From Actinernus sp. WN-2022 (Eukaryota > Cnidaria > Anthozoa > Actiniaria > Actinernidae): 64,000 nt of DNA. Position numbers and translations under genes: made by a program. Positions 41,663 to 54,579 of this stretch are shown here, piece by piece (the first letter of the stretch is position 1; the number at the start of each line of letters is the position of its first letter). Below the pieces are notes generated by a model, which searched no databases, was not told the origin of the DNA, and saw only the letters and a list, made by a program, of their open reading frames with translations. The stretch is taken from NCBI GenBank assembly GCA_030867875.1, contig JAOWCC010000577.1, positions 81,201,740 to 81,265,739 of the forward strand, in the 5' to 3' direction.

Positions 41663-41918
41663 TGGCGGCCAATACGGAAGAGTAAAACCAGTGTTGTTGG
41701 TACTTCTTCAGCGAAGTTGAACTGTATTGCCAGAGAGTAGACATCATCTCTCTCGCCTTCCTGTCTGTAGTGGAACAACTGATAGAGGTATGATACTTGC
41801 ATTTGGGCGGCAACTGCCTTAACCCAAAAACAGATTGTAAAATCCTTGAACAAGTTAATCCCTGGTATAGCGCCATCGTCTAATGTGGAACTCCGCTTGT
41901 ACGTAAGCTGGAACGTGG
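41663..41918 (-). CDS. Host gene exon: pentraxin/LamG-like domain, N-terminal half
   Basis: Acceptor GTTCAG at 41919-41920, donor GTATGT at 41662. Phase 1 in, phase 2 out, matching the exons before (47724-47861) and after (32755-33124). It encodes LFKDFTICFWVKAV and a beta-rich segment, the usual start of a pentraxin/LamG domain (dfTvcfWvk). Confidence 0.72.
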
Positions 41919-42001
41919 CTGAACATCAAAATACAACAGATAAAGTGAAATGAAGATATAATGAAAACAATTATAGTACGTATTATAATACAATTAACAT
42001 T

Positions 42002-42383
42002 ATATTGGATTGAACAATTGCTCAATCTACTAGAATATCTATTGGATTGAACAACTGCTCAATCTACTAGAATATATATTGGATTGAACAACTGCTCAAT
42101 CTGCTAGAATATATATTGGGTCAAACAACTGCTCAATCTACTAGAATATATATTGGATTGAACAACTGCTCAATCTGCTAGAATATATATTGGGTCGAAC
42201 AACTGCTCAATCTACGAGAATATATATTGGATTGAACAACTGCTCAATCTGCTAGAATTTATATTGGATTGAACAACTGCTCAAGTCTAATAGAATATAT
42301 ATTGGATTGAACAATTGCTCAATGTGCTAGAATATATATTGGGTCGAATAACTGCTCAATCTACTGGAATATATATTGGATTG
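42002..42383. repeat. 37-38-bp minisatellite, about ten copies
   Basis: Unit ATATTGGATTGAACAACTGC then TCAATCTACTAGAAT, with point differences between copies. Each unit has a small dyad (ATTGA...TCAAT). Not a CRISPR: repeats are contiguous without unique spacers and in a eukaryotic intron. Confidence 0.85.
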
Positions 42384-42439
42384 TTTTAAAGCGAAAGCCC
42401 GGTGAGAGACCTTATGTATATATTATTATGTTTAAGCAA

Positions 42440-42624
42440 TATAACATGATTTCCATGTCTTTGTTCTCTTATATAAACACGCGGGATATCAGTGGGAAAA
42501 CAAAGAAAAACTTGAAAATCACGGGTCGCTAGGCGAGTGATTTTCAAGTTTTTCTTTGTTCTCCCAATATATTCAGCGTGTTTATATAAGAGAACAAAGA
42601 CTTGGAAATTAAAGCGTGTTATAT
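42440..42624. repeat. Fold-back MITE, about 185 bp
   Basis: ATATAACATGATTTCC and TTTGTTCTCTTATATAAACA at the left are mirrored at the right, with centre CTTGAAAATCAC. A half copy lies at 62613-62706 and a diverged piece at about 51070-51130, so this is a dispersed family. Confidence 0.75.
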
Positions 42625-44370
42625 TTTTTGAAATAAATTAAATAACCAACAGGAAAAACACGAGAAATAAATCTTACGCACTCACGATCAGAAGATCAAT
42701 TCTCCTAACAGTAACTGTCGTGAGAAAGTTTGCACAGCTCGGGAAATCTCAGAGAAACGAAGGCATGCTCTGCGTCGGTGTGCGGCTCTATTTTGAAAAT
42801 ATCTTCTTCAACATTACACAAAAAGTACGTACACGAGGAAACATGATTCCCGTTCTTGTTTAACTTTGAAGCAGGTTTTACTTGAATGAACTTTTATATT
42901 CGCCAAACTCAGTAGAAAGATCTAGCTGTTGGGACCTCCCTTCAAATGAGATGAGGCTAAGAGTGAAAGATAAGAGGAAAAAGCTCATTTTGTTCTGTGA
43001 AAAATCAACAAGTTTTGATTTGGTTGCCCAACTTCACAAATGTCGCACGTGACTCGTGAGTTTGCAAAATTCATTTAGCTGTTCATAAAATGGCAAGGAG
43101 AAAGCTAAACACCCTATCAGAATTATCTAAGGCCAAGCAGGTTGAATGTATATAAAGGTTTATTATTTCGTGACTTCATCGCCGACAAAAGTGCCGAACT
43201 TGAACATTAAGCGTACTTTTAATTTCAGATAAAAAAGCTTAACAAAAATACGTCTTCACTGAACCGACATGAAGTCAAATTTGCTAACCATCTCGGCCGA
43301 TATATTTTTATTCGCGGATTCAAGGAACAAAACCAATTTTCGTTTAAGGGCCCATTGACATATTTACATATCAATAAAATAGCAAGCAAAAGTGTCGTTT
43401 TGAACTACCCGCGGCCTCTTCCATATTAGGAAAATTCCATATTCCATATTTGGAATAGCTGCCAGGACATTCAAAATGGTGGTTTCTAGGTCCCAGACCT
43501 CTAAATCGACACTCGTTGTTTGATATGAAATCGGCCGTTGCTAGGGAAATTTTGCAGCCTCGTAAAACCCGGAAATTTAAAGAGTGGGCACTGATTATTG
43601 TCAAGGTGACTCCTAGAGTAAATACTTGTAGTCTGATGACGCCATTAAGTGACGCCATGATGACGTCATCAAAATCAGAAAATTTCTAAACTCTCCAAGG
43701 ATTTTTAAACTACTAGTAATTTATGAAAATTTTCCGAACCTACGAATTAAGGCGCATAAAACCGAGCATGCGTTTGCCATTACGACAAAAAATATAGATT
43801 TTACGACACTTTTCAGTCCAATATTAAGCTTTTTTGGCGAATGAAAAGCCATAACTTTGCCGTTTATTGTCGGTTTCCAATTTTGTGGAGAACCTGGTGT
43901 TTAGTGAAAGCGCGCCAAATGTTTAGGATTTTTAGAAAGCGAAAGTGAAGAAATTAACGCATGCGCAAAAGTGCATGTTTTGTGATAGTGAAATAGTCGC
44001 AAAACTGTTGATGCAGTAAAGTCTACAATAATTGGTCAAACAGGATGTGTATGTTGTCCTATTTCTTCCAACAATGACCAGTTTTGGGGCTTGGCTGAAT
44101 ACTCCAGCCTGCAATTAGCTATCTTGTTTGTCTGCAATTGAGCTTCGGACTGTGTGGAGCACATACCAGGAACCCATTTCGCGGCAAACCGAAGAGCCAA
44201 TTGAAATCGAGCTAAAATTAGACCGAGATTCGACAACTTTATTTCACTTGTTGAATCTCGTGGCGTTCACAGCAGGATGAAAACTGATCTGTATTTTAAT
44301 TAGTTGCACTGAGGTTCAATCACAACTTTACCAGGAACCCGAAAGCATTATATATGGAGACAAAAGAGTG
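42625..44370. other. Intronic DNA, nothing recognised
   Basis: No coding signal. The stretch around 42660-43170 shares pieces (ACACCGGCGCAG-like and CTCAGTAGAAAGATCTAGCT context) with about 62990-63490, so an older dispersed repeat is probably present. Confidence 0.35.
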
Positions 44371-45412
44371 CACGCCGGGCACAAATGATCGTAAAAACGG
44401 CGGGTTTTATATATATTTAAACGTTTTCGACATAGAAGAATGAATTTTAGTAGGTGTATAAAGGAGTGTAAACAAAACCTAGTCTGATAAGTTAAGCTAA
44501 TATAGCCATCGTTATGACGTCACAATGACGTCATATATCCTTTTCTAATAGGTTTCTTATAATTTTTTATTACCTCTAAAAACGTTTTATTATATCTTTT
44601 TAAAATCTCTTGTTCATGAGAATGAAATAATCGAAAACCCGTTATCGATCGGTTGAAGCAAACGAAAGTTATTAAAGTTTGAATTTTGGTAATTTTCCCG
44701 CCAAAAATTGGCGGGAAATAAATAGCATAAAACCATTTATGAAAATGTCGCTTGTTTTAACTTTTACAGTTCGAAATACTGGTGCATCATATTTTGCACA
44801 ATAACAGAGCTCTTTAGTAGTAACAACGTGTTCTTTTTAGGATTTTGATTTTTTTGAGTATAACAGCTTAGAATTGAAGCCCCATTTTTTGTATACGTCA
44901 TTATGACGTCATAAATATATTTGTGTACCCTCAGAAAATAGCCAGTTCAATGTTTTTGGAATTTTATCAATGAAATTCATTTGGCTAACACTCACAAGTC
45001 ATAGTATTCTCTCTAATAATATTTTTATAGTCGACAATCTGATTTAAGCTTGAAGTATGACGTCACTAATAATGACGTCATAAAAACAGTAAATCGTCCA
45101 TAACTTTGAATATGTTTATCGTAGAAAGTTCAAATTTTCGGCAAATTAATATATTTCATAAAAGCTTTCTGATGACGTAATATTTTTGAAACGTGTTTTA
45201 AAGGTTAATTTTCACCAAAAAAGGAGATATCCCTTATGACGTCACAAAACGTCACAATACAGAAACAATTGTCCCTAAAAATGTAGTCTTACTTTGTTAC
45301 CAACCTGCCAACATTTCGTCAAATTTAGAGTAGAAGTAAGGAAATGGCGTCACTTTTACGTTTTATGTTACACTCAACCCCGCCGTTTTTACGGTTATTC
45401 GTGCCCGGCGTG
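44371..45412. mobile_element. Non-autonomous DNA transposon, about 1.04 kb, with many CRE-like sites
   Basis: Terminal repeat CACGCCGGGCAC plus CGTAAAAACGGCGGG at 44371 is mirrored to 45412. Inside are at least five TGACGTCA or TGACGTCAT palindromes (about 44514, 44526, 44905, 45059, 45072) and no gene. A related fragment seems to lie at 28650-29120. Confidence 0.75.
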
Positions 45413-47723
45413 GTGCATGTTTGTGGAAGATTTGAGTTGAAAACCTGCCGGTCGAAAATCACTTGACTTCTTGAGTGGCCGTACATTTCTTCGTATTTTT
45501 AGAAGCCATGTTCTCGCTGAAAGGAGTCATTTCAGCTTCTATATCTTAGACAACTATAGATACTATTTACAAGATGTTCTTTCAATCTATCAACATTGGG
45601 AAGAGCTCGGCTTCATCTGAGAATCCAATACAAGTTTGCTTTTCTCGCTGGAAAATGAAAAGCTTGGTTTATCGTGTGAAAGAAAATAATACTTGACAAG
45701 AAACTCAATTCGATAATTTTGAAGGAATCGTTCATGAATGACTCGAAAGGCGCCTAACTGTACTTGAACCTAGAGGAAGGGAAATAATTAATAATTTGTA
45801 CCGAGCACAAAAGTAACGGCAAGCATACGGCGCCGCCAACACAGTGATACCGACTACGGCTTGCTCCGACTTTTGAACACTTTACTTCATTCATCCATGA
45901 AAACCTTTCAGGTAAACCACGAATACAACTTACAAACATGTGTAAGTATTAAAACTATCGGGTGGCCGGTGGACACGCATAAAACTAGCCTGAGAAAACA
46001 GCCGACTAATATCGCCTCTCAGGCTAGCGTAAACCGGAAGTCAAAATCGCATCTGCTCCTGCGAGCATAGCAACGGTGTTGCGTTGCAACGGAATATGTC
46101 AATGGATGTGAGCGTATAAGCGTCCGTCAAAGAAAATATTTGAAGGATGATAACGACTATAACCTACATTGTGGCGTCGAAATATACCGTGATATTTTTC
46201 CTTGGACATTATCGGATCCTCGAAGTTCACACTTACGCTCGAGCTTCGCTCTCGGGAAGTGTTCTCTTCTCGGATCATAAAATGTCCGCTGACGAAATAT
46301 CAGGGCATATTTCGACGCTACAATTAGGTTCTTGTATTTATATTTTCAAAGCCACAAATAGGTTATTGTTGATTTATTTTCAGTTATCAAAGCAAATATG
46401 CAAAAATGACTAACAAACTGTGTAAAGACATAATTTCCAATATTGAAAACCCTTTCTATTACCATGCTAGACAAAGATTCCTACCCCTCTCTTTGAACAA
46501 GAAGCGTCGTCATGTAAATGTTTGTGGGTAACTTATCAGTGCCTTCAAAATAATAACTTCTACACCAATTATCGCCAAATAAAGCTGGCATTAACCTTTC
46601 TAAGGTCTTTTTTCAGGGTTTAGCCTAATCTATTTGCTTATGTAAACATAGCAATGAAATTAAATTTCAAACAGAAAATGTTCAAGTGGGGATTTTCAAA
46701 TTCGCTCGCGAGTCAGCACAACAGTTCTCAGCCAATACTTTGTCTTAAAAAAGGCACTTGTTCATCGATTTCCACCAAACAAACGGTGCATTTAACCTTA
46801 TTAGCATCTGTCCTCAAAGACTAGCTAAATTATTTGGCTTAGCGATCGACGAGCTTTACATAATACTACACACGGAAAATCACAACAGAGAAGGCATGTT
46901 TTAAATTCGAAAACTGAACCCTTAATCAATCCGACGACAATTATGAGTCATTAGTCCATCTATTCAAAGCCGAGAACAACATGAGAAAATTAATTTATTC
47001 CCAGTATCGTACGTCACAGATTACGGGAATTGAGCCGTCTGTACTTAGCTGTCGTTGGGAGGAAGATTTGCAGATTAATTTTCCTTTGACGCAAAACACA
47101 GTAAAATAACTTCTGATATGAGTTCATGTTTAGATCTACTCATTGAGCTAACGTTGATTTTAGGTTTCAGTTCTCCTAAAACTGTTATCTTGTTGGCACA
47201 ATCACAGCATATCTGCAACCATCCTAGTCAGACAAACTAGACGATTCTCATGACCTATAGTATTCTTCTTCACTAAATTTACAGGCTTCTGTCTCCCAAT
47301 CGGAGTGGGTCGTTGGAATAAGTCCAAAGAAAGGAATTGTTCCCGTGAATAAAATCCGAAGCTGTTCGCAAAATCGCAACCCGGGACAGGAAATGCGGAC
47401 GTAAAGCCGGAAAAACAATTCCGGTTACTAAAAATAACTTTAGTAAAATTAAGATATCCCAGCCAATGCACTGAGTCTCCCTCTCTATCCTTTATTTTAT
47501 CGTGATCCACTCTTTTCACTCGGTGGCCATCTTGGATTCAAAGTGAAGCAATTCTTTGTTTTTGCTTGGCTAAACGCGTTCTGATATCCCTCAGTGCGAG
47601 GCTAACCTAGCAAAAATAAAAGATTGCCTCACTTTGAATCCAAGATAGCCACCAGGTGAAAATACTACTTTCCCTTTTGTACTCAGACTTTAGAAATCCG
47701 TCACTTTTTTCAAAGGAACTTAC
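45413..47723. other. Intronic DNA, nothing recognised
   Basis: No coding signal with confidence and no large repeat. Short open frames only. Confidence 0.35.
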
Positions 47724-47861
47724 CATGGCATGTCTTTTCTTGGTCAGGCGTTTGTCCGGGGGGACATTCCTCCAAACATATCCTTTGAACTGGGTCATGC
47801 GCATTACGACACCGATTACATTCGTCAGCTTGTGGTTCTGCTGCCTGCTTTCGCTTACAAC
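47724..47861 (-). CDS. Host gene exon: small Cys-rich module
   Basis: 138 nt, acceptor TTTGTAG, donor GTAAGT, phase 1-1, the classic border for extracellular modules. Seven cysteines, spaced CNRC, CLEEC and PPGQTPDQEKTC, resemble a furin/TNFR/EGF-like repeat. Fits between the exons at 50230-50353 and 41663-41918 without changing frame. Confidence 0.7.
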
Positions 47862-50229
47862 CTACAAACAGGTGAAATATCAGATAGCTATGAAAAATAT
47901 ACTGAATGAAACTCAGTGATTGAGAGGAAGGCGTGCCCCTCCAACATTTCGGAAGAATACCCATCTAACTTGATCGAACTCTTGTCTTTCTTCGTTGAGC
48001 GGAGAGATCTCTCTCCTCCCTAGCGACATTTCTCCCTAGAGCATGAATTCTCCCTCCTCCCTGAATGCTAAATTCTCCTGCCTCGCTACTGAGTTTTTAA
48101 CTGTTTCTCCCTCCTCCTGTTCCTCTCTGCTCTTTGTCCATGGCCCAGTTCCTGAAGCACATCTTTAGTTCGATTTGCTAACTCGTAAACTACTCATTTG
48201 GGATTATTAATAAATACGTAATTATCATTGTTTGATCGTGATGATGTATAAGTGGCACCTTCCTAATTGTAATCTCATTTAGAAAGTAAGAAGTACACCT
48301 TTGACCAAGAGAACCAAAACCCTCGGTTCAAATTTAATTCAGGATTAACACTAATCATTTGAATACTGGAGATCAATCAAACATGGAAATAAAACAATTA
48401 AGGTATCGGAAATATACTCTCTAGATACTGTCTTTATAAGGAAAACGCGTTAATATGTAATCGAAATGATGGCACGGTGTTCTGGAATATATTGAAGTTG
48501 CTCGTCTCTTAAGGCAATACGTGAAACACGTTATCGTTTGCAAGTTGTTAATTGCCATGTCCTCGCTTGGATAAACCTCTTAAAGAATGTCATTCAACCA
48601 CAGTCCTTTGCGCATCCACGCACTGCTTGTCCGCCATTTTCGGGTTACCCGTTATTCTGTAGTTTTCGATGAAGTTGGCAATCAATATATCCCATCATAG
48701 CTTTGTTTTTGGTAGATTCTATACTGAATTATTATACTGAATGATAAATTGCCCTAAGCTCGTGAGTAGTAATTGTTCGCATGTTTGATTGAGTAGTTTT
48801 ATGTTGGTATTGATGATATGATTGGCGGCAACTCTTCGGCATCGCTTAACTGCTTGCTACTCTAGACAACTAGAAGTCGTTTACGCCGAGTGGAGAAATT
48901 TAACATAAAATAGCTGAAAGAGGCCAGGATACCTATTCTTTGAGTCAGGATTTCTAGTCAGCTTTCTAGTCATCCTTTGCCACGACTTTTATCCGTTACT
49001 CTCCCAGGTGTTCTCCGTGTTGTGATATATCAGTCAAGTTTGTAACGGTGAATTGCAGTAGATCGAGATGTACGAGAGATCACTTTATATTTACTTCGAA
49101 AATCATTTCCGACTCGAATGTCGGATTTTGAAGGGAAAACAAACACATAGCTGATATTTTAACGTTTTATGAAGATCTATTATCAGTACCTATATATAGT
49201 ACGCGTTTCGGCAGATTTATTCTGGTTAATACAGAGGTAATGTCTTGTGTGGTATATTTTTTGTCATGTAAACCACAAGCTTACTTTATTTCGATCCCAC
49301 CATCGGAATCCTGACTAAAATTATGTCGCGAAATCCTGACAGGAGACACAGTTTACTTTGTAAGAGTCCATGTTTCTGCTATAGATGAGAATCCAATGCA
49401 GGAAATCTATGGGCAACGACAATTTCATAACCAGTGAATTTTGTGAATACCTCATACTTGATCAGATGGACTACTGAAACGGCGAAGATGCACACTGTTG
49501 ATATTTACGATTTTATGAATTCGGCATCAGAATTAGCTTCAGCTCGTAAACCGCTTTTTCAGTCCACTCCACTTTCTGTCCGCGTTTAAAACAATAGGGC
49601 ACAAATCATTGTGGTACAGGGAGATTCTCGTTCTAATTTAATAACCTAGTGACTTTTCATTGTTTCAATACTTTGAATGTTACGCTTATAACCGTGACAT
49701 GGGTTACTTTGTGTCACTGCAGAACGAATTGCAATGATTTGCGAATTATACTTGGACAACTCGCATTTTAGTAAAACAAAATCGTATACCTCTTCCCTCT
49801 CTTCTCGCATCGGGATTCAATCATATTTCGTAACTAGGAAATAGCATCATTAGTTCTTCTTCGAACGACACATTTGATGGGTATAAAAAGGTAAAATAGG
49901 TAAGGGTATAAAAGCAAGCTCATGTAGTGGTTAAGCTCGGTCTGCCGTGCGGTAGGTCGAGGGTTCAAATCACAGTGGGACCAACACTTAGGGTCTTAAA
50001 ATAACTGATACAAGGTGCTGCGTTTGTGCAACAATCTCGTCCTGAAACTGCAAATAATGGTTGGACATTCATGTTTTCTAGGATAAGAACATTAAATCGT
50101 AGTCCCATGTCGGCCTCAAGTTTATCAGTCTCACCAGACTGACACGAATTACCGAGGTTAAATAAGATAACGGGAGGCGGTTAAATATATAGTTTTGCTA
50201 CTTCTATACATGAACTGCATATCTCTTAC
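47862..50229 (-). other. Intron of host gene with a tRNA-like SINE
   Basis: No exon detected. At 49911-49990 a tRNA-like stretch with TAGTGGTTAAGC (A-box-like) and GGTTCAAATC (B-box) points right. It has no CCA-type gene context, so it is a SINE head or tRNA pseudogene. Confidence 0.5.
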
Positions 50230-50353
50230 CCGCCAAGGGATCACAAGTTTGATGACAATGCTGGACACACATTTGCGTTTGTGAGTCCTCATAGGTTCCT
50301 CCCTTACACGTTGTTTGAGTCAACCCTCGACCAATGACATGTGCATCCGTAAC
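50230..50353 (-). CDS. Host gene exon: Cys-rich linker
   Basis: Acceptor TATTCAG, donor GTAAGA, 124 nt, phase 0 in and 1 out. Encodes VTDAHVIGRGLTQTTCKGG then MCVQHCHQTCDPLAG, with five cysteines and no membrane segment. An extracellular spacer or first half of the following Cys-rich module. Confidence 0.65.
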
Positions 50354-51310
50354 CTGAATAAACAAATCGTTCGGTATAAAAATAGCCTTAATAGCGAATG
50401 ATATACACTGAGTATTTGACCGTATAGATAAGGGAAGGTTTAATACCATATTCATCTCTGAGTCTATACAGCCTCGGCCAGGGGGGGATGGGGGCGTACT
50501 GGTATACCCAAATACATTTTTACAAATCGCCCACAATAGCCAAATACCCAAAATTGTGACATTCAAATCATATTGAAAATCTTGCCAAATACTTTATACC
50601 AGAATATAAACATAATAAATACTCATATTTCAATGTAAAAGTACCATATGCTCACTTAAATAAAACAGCGTACCCAAACCCTTAGCTAACCCTGTCTATT
50701 TAACAAATAGCACAAGGTTTGTTGTGCTCTGCACTCTGAGAACAACACGACTGGAGCTGTACAACATGAAAAGTTAGTAGGTTATCCTTTTTGGAAATGT
50801 TGTTTTAGTTCTCTTTCAATTTCAGCTTCAAAATAAACCGCCAAAGTCCACTGAGTTGCAAATGTGTCACTTCCGCCATTTTGATTTTCAATTTTGTATA
50901 AAGAACATGGAAATCCGGATAAAATGACGTCATGTCCCAAGTAACGCGCGCTCTGATTGGTTTGTTCATACTCTCTATGTGTCTATACTCGCATGAACAC
51001 ATGGTTTTTGGCCAATCAGTGAGCGCGTTAGTAATTATCTATTATACAATTAAGCAATAGACCTTCGGCTTGTGATTTTCAAGCATTTCTTGTGTTCTCC
51101 CAACATCCCATGCAAGTGCTTTATTTCGCCAGTAAACACATTGAAATGTCTGGTCTATTGCTTTTATTATATGACTACGACACAATGCAAGCATGCGTGC
51201 CGATTTCTATGTGTTTACCGGCACAATAGACCATAGATTTTTGAGTCTATAAGCCAGTCAGAGCGCTCGTACTATCTGGGTTATATTATAAAATAACATA
51301 TTATTCTTAC

Positions 51311-51544
51311 TTGCATCGCTTTATCTCCGTTACCAAAAGCGTAGAAGCGAACGTTCAGCGGCATGTCGTTGTCAATCATGGTAAGATATACGTCTCCTCT
51401 TTCTGTGTTTCCTTGAGATTTTCCATACTCTATCACCGTATCTACTCCTGTCTCTTTTATGCAAACAAAGTACGACTGGTAGAGCTTGGGATCGCCGAGT
51501 CCGACAGCGTTTGTATTCACGGTAGAGACCTTAAGCCTCTGGGA
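51311..51544 (-). CDS. Host gene exon: beta-rich domain, second half
   Basis: 78 codons, phase 0-0, acceptor AAAACAG and donor GTAAGA. Encodes KLYQSYFVCIKETGVDTVIE and DNDMPLNVRFYAFGNGD. With the exon at 52855-53438 it resembles the farnesoic-acid-O-methyltransferase-like (Methyltransf_FA) beta-sandwich found in many invertebrate secreted proteins. The match is by pattern only. Confidence 0.6.
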
Positions 51545-52854
51545 CTGTTTTGCACAGAAATAGAGCATTGAAATCTTATTGGTTATGCAATGTTTATAGT
51601 ATCCTGCGAGCAGAGCCTTCTTCAACTCTCCACGAAAAGCGAGAAGAAAAGAAGGCTCTGCAGCATTCGTGTTGCGTTCGTATCGACTACTGTTTTTTCT
51701 CGTGCCCAGTTTCATTCGGTCACTCAGTCGTGTCACCTTCGTTCGCCGTTGTTGCAGTGGGCTCAGGTTTGGTCATCAGCTTAACACAAAAAATTAGCCG
51801 CGCGCTGATTAATCGGTTTTAACAGGCTTGTCAAGCCCAGAATCTTGAGCGGAAAAAGCACAAATACGGCAGAGCCTTCTTTTCTTCTCGCTTTTCGTGG
51901 AGCTAATAAATAAGGCTTTGCTCGCAAGGTATGTTTATAGCCGGGGAAAGATTAAATAATCTGAATGAGAGCAGTGCAGGACGGATTCAAAAGAATAAAA
52001 TGTCTATAGAGGGTTTATAGAAAAACCAGAAGATTCTAAACTAACTGATAATGTAATGGTCCCTTTTGGGAGACAGAAATGATAAAACGTCTACCTGAAT
52101 TTCCCTTAAGTATGTACTAGAAGTTTATCTTTTGTTAAGGTCGCATTACTTCAAGTAACAAGAATATTCTTTAAGCTGAAGTTCTCCCATATTATAATGT
52201 TTTCCTCACCAAAATAGAAAATATCCAGATATGCCAACTGAAGTACTAGTGTTGAGAAAGGTTTAACAATGACTAAAGATAAAGGCTTCTAAAGAGCAAT
52301 TCGTTAACCTTTTTACTTTTAGAATAACGTCAGAACAACAATAACCATAATCATATACAGTAACTTGAAACTCAAACATGTAAAGGCCTGGTTCAGGGAT
52401 CAAATTTCGGGTAAAAACTCTTTTCCTTATTTCAGCACAGCTGAGTATGGTAAGTACGCCCAGTTTCTCACGATAATAGGTATCGCCATGCTTGACTACC
52501 TTAAGTGGTTTGTGTGTAGTAAAACGTGTCACATTATCTGTCACGTGACTTAGAACACGAAATCAGCAAATCAAAAAGGCGCGGCTCCGAGTTTAAAACA
52601 GCTAGGATGATTAGTGGATATGTCTAGTTGAGGTTGAAGCCTTTTACCTAAATCAGCTCAGAAAAGATGACTACAATATTTCGTTGAGTAATTAAGGCGA
52701 AAATATGCAAAATAGGTCACGTGACGTTTTGATATTAGTATTATGGTGTAATTAGATTTTGTTTAAACTGTTATTTCTGTCAGAAAACATTTTTTAACGT
52801 AAATCTATTCTCCGTTAAATGAACCAGGCCTTAACATGCTTAAGAAGTGGTTAC

Positions 52855-53438
52855 CTTATAAATACCAACACCGTATGGTGCTATCTCGACGTAATACCAC
52901 GTGTCTTTAACACTGGGTATTACTGAGAATATGACGAACAACGTGCTAGCACTCGAGGCGGTAAAATGTAGACATTTGCCTCCATGGTCGCTTGGGTCAA
53001 ACCTTAATGCGTTGGACCATTCAACATTGCACGGCAGATAGCCAAGGGAGTCCGTCTTGCTCATCTTAAAATGCTCATTGTTTGGCCATTGAAGTTTTGC
53101 TAACTGCATGCCCTGAAGGTTCGCGCTTAATTCCGGGAAGAACTTCTTGGACTCAGTATAATCAGGTGAGGAAGGTACAGGTTGAACTTCAGGTTCAGCG
53201 GGTTCAGGTACACTTCTACCTGCACCTGCACCTGCACCTGCATCACTTAAAACCAGGCTGCCGTCAGCTTCTGTATAAGTAAGAACGAGACCAAATATGG
53301 AGATCTTGTTGTTTGCTTTAACGCCACTACCACCGTTATGGAAACCGTCGTAAAAATGAAAACGACCATCTTCTTCGCTTGTGTACCATTTCCCTTGGCT
53401 GAAATACAGATATTTCTTGTCATAAGTCATTTGTTCTT
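52855..53438 (-). CDS. Host gene exon: linker with Gly/Ala-Pro tract and beta-rich domain, first half
   Basis: Donor GTAACC at 52854, phase 0 out. Upstream border about 53438 is uncertain. Encodes a Tyr/Gly-rich start (YLYFSQGKWYTSEEDGRFHF), a low-complexity GAGAGAG and PEPAEPEVQP linker (a hexanucleotide-type repeat at about 53210-53240), then LHFTASSASTLFVIFSVIPS and WYYVEIAPYGVGIYK. Confidence 0.6.
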
Positions 53439-53484
53439 TTGCTTGATAAATAAGAAGAAATGATGACCTAGGAGTTTGACTAAA

Positions 53485-53939
53485 GTGCCTATAAAGCTTA
53501 TTTTTTAAATTTTAGATATCAATTCTACATCAAGTGAATAGTAGAATGGTACAATGTATCTTGCTTTGAATGCTGTGCCGCTGAGATAAGGAGGTTTTAA
53601 TATCCAAAATGCTAATTACATGACGTCAGGGGAGCCATCAATTATTATACAATTTGTTTTGTGACAATTAAAGATATTTTAAAAATTATTAGTGTTATAT
53701 CCATGGTTGAAATATAATGATGTTAGAAATTTGTTTTCCTATATCTTTAGAAACGCCCATTCACAACCACTAAGAAGTGATTGCAGATACCTCCCCTGAC
53801 GTCATGTAATTAGCATTTTGGATATTAAAACCTCCTTAACTCAGCGGCACAGCATTCAAAGCAAAATATATTTTACCATTCTACTATTCACTTGATTTAG
53901 AATTGATATCTAAAATAAAAATTTATTGTTCATAGGCAC
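53485..53939. mobile_element. Fold-back MITE with 150-bp arms
   Basis: Arms 53485-53634 and 53791-53939 are mirrored with few differences (shared GCTGTGCCGCTGAG, TAATATCCAAAATGC and TGACGTCAGGGGAG). A loop of about 155 bp has no gene. High arm identity suggests a recent copy. Confidence 0.8.
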
Positions 53940-53965
53940 GGTATATTTAACAATTATTCGCCGAA

Positions 53966-54041
53966 GGCTCAGTCGATATTGGTGAATATTCCCCGAGACG
54001 AATCGAAGTCGAGGGGAATATTCACCAATATCGACTGAGCC
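53966..54041. repeat. Palindrome with 29-bp perfect arms
   Basis: 53966-53994 and 54013-54041 are exact reverse complements (GGCTCAGTCGATATTGGTGA...). The flank TTTAACAATTATTC resembles the sequence beside the palindromes at 37153 and at about 62940. Confidence 0.8.
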
Positions 54042-54579
54042 TGATGCGAATATTTGTTTTAGTATATACAACACGGCAACCTCAACACGAAATGAGAATT
54101 ATAGTGTTTTTTTAGTTTTATTTCTTAAATAGAAGGCGTGACAAATGTAACTTTTGTAAACAAAGCTTTTTCTACAGCAAAACAAGTTGTGATAGTTGCT
54201 TTTGTACATTTTATGCAAACATTTTACCTTGAAACACTCGAAGGCCATATTTTTTAGTGCTGCTTTTGGGCACTGTATTTTGTTGAATTTCTAAACTTTC
54301 CGTATCGGAAACAATCGCGAAACGTGAATTTACGCCTGCCATTTTGTTTCAAAATTATCCCGAATTTTGTAGGTGGCTATTGCTCATTATTTCGAGATAG
54401 CGAACCAATCAAATTGCATGATCTATGTAGCTTCCCGTGCTGTATATACTAAATATATATAACCCCATACGTAGACCAAGCCTATAATGGATGAACAATT
54501 ATAAAATATTTTTTTCATATTCATGAACTTCAACAAACTTTAGAGGCCAAACATTTTAGACCAAGAGTGAAGCCTCGAC

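Noticed and set aside
42002..42383. 37-bp repeats considered as CRISPR
   Set aside because: Tandem without spacers, in a metazoan intron.
45754..46413. Short open frames in the middle of the host intron
   Set aside because: No motif, no splice-consistent borders, composition like the surrounding non-coding DNA.
49911..49990. tRNA gene
   Set aside because: A-box and B-box are only approximate and the acceptor arms do not pair; better explained as a SINE head or tRNA pseudogene.
52263..52544. Minus-strand open frame as a further exon of the host gene
   Set aside because: The exons on both sides already fit each other in phase 0, and its splice borders are weak; it could still be an alternative exon but support is insufficient.
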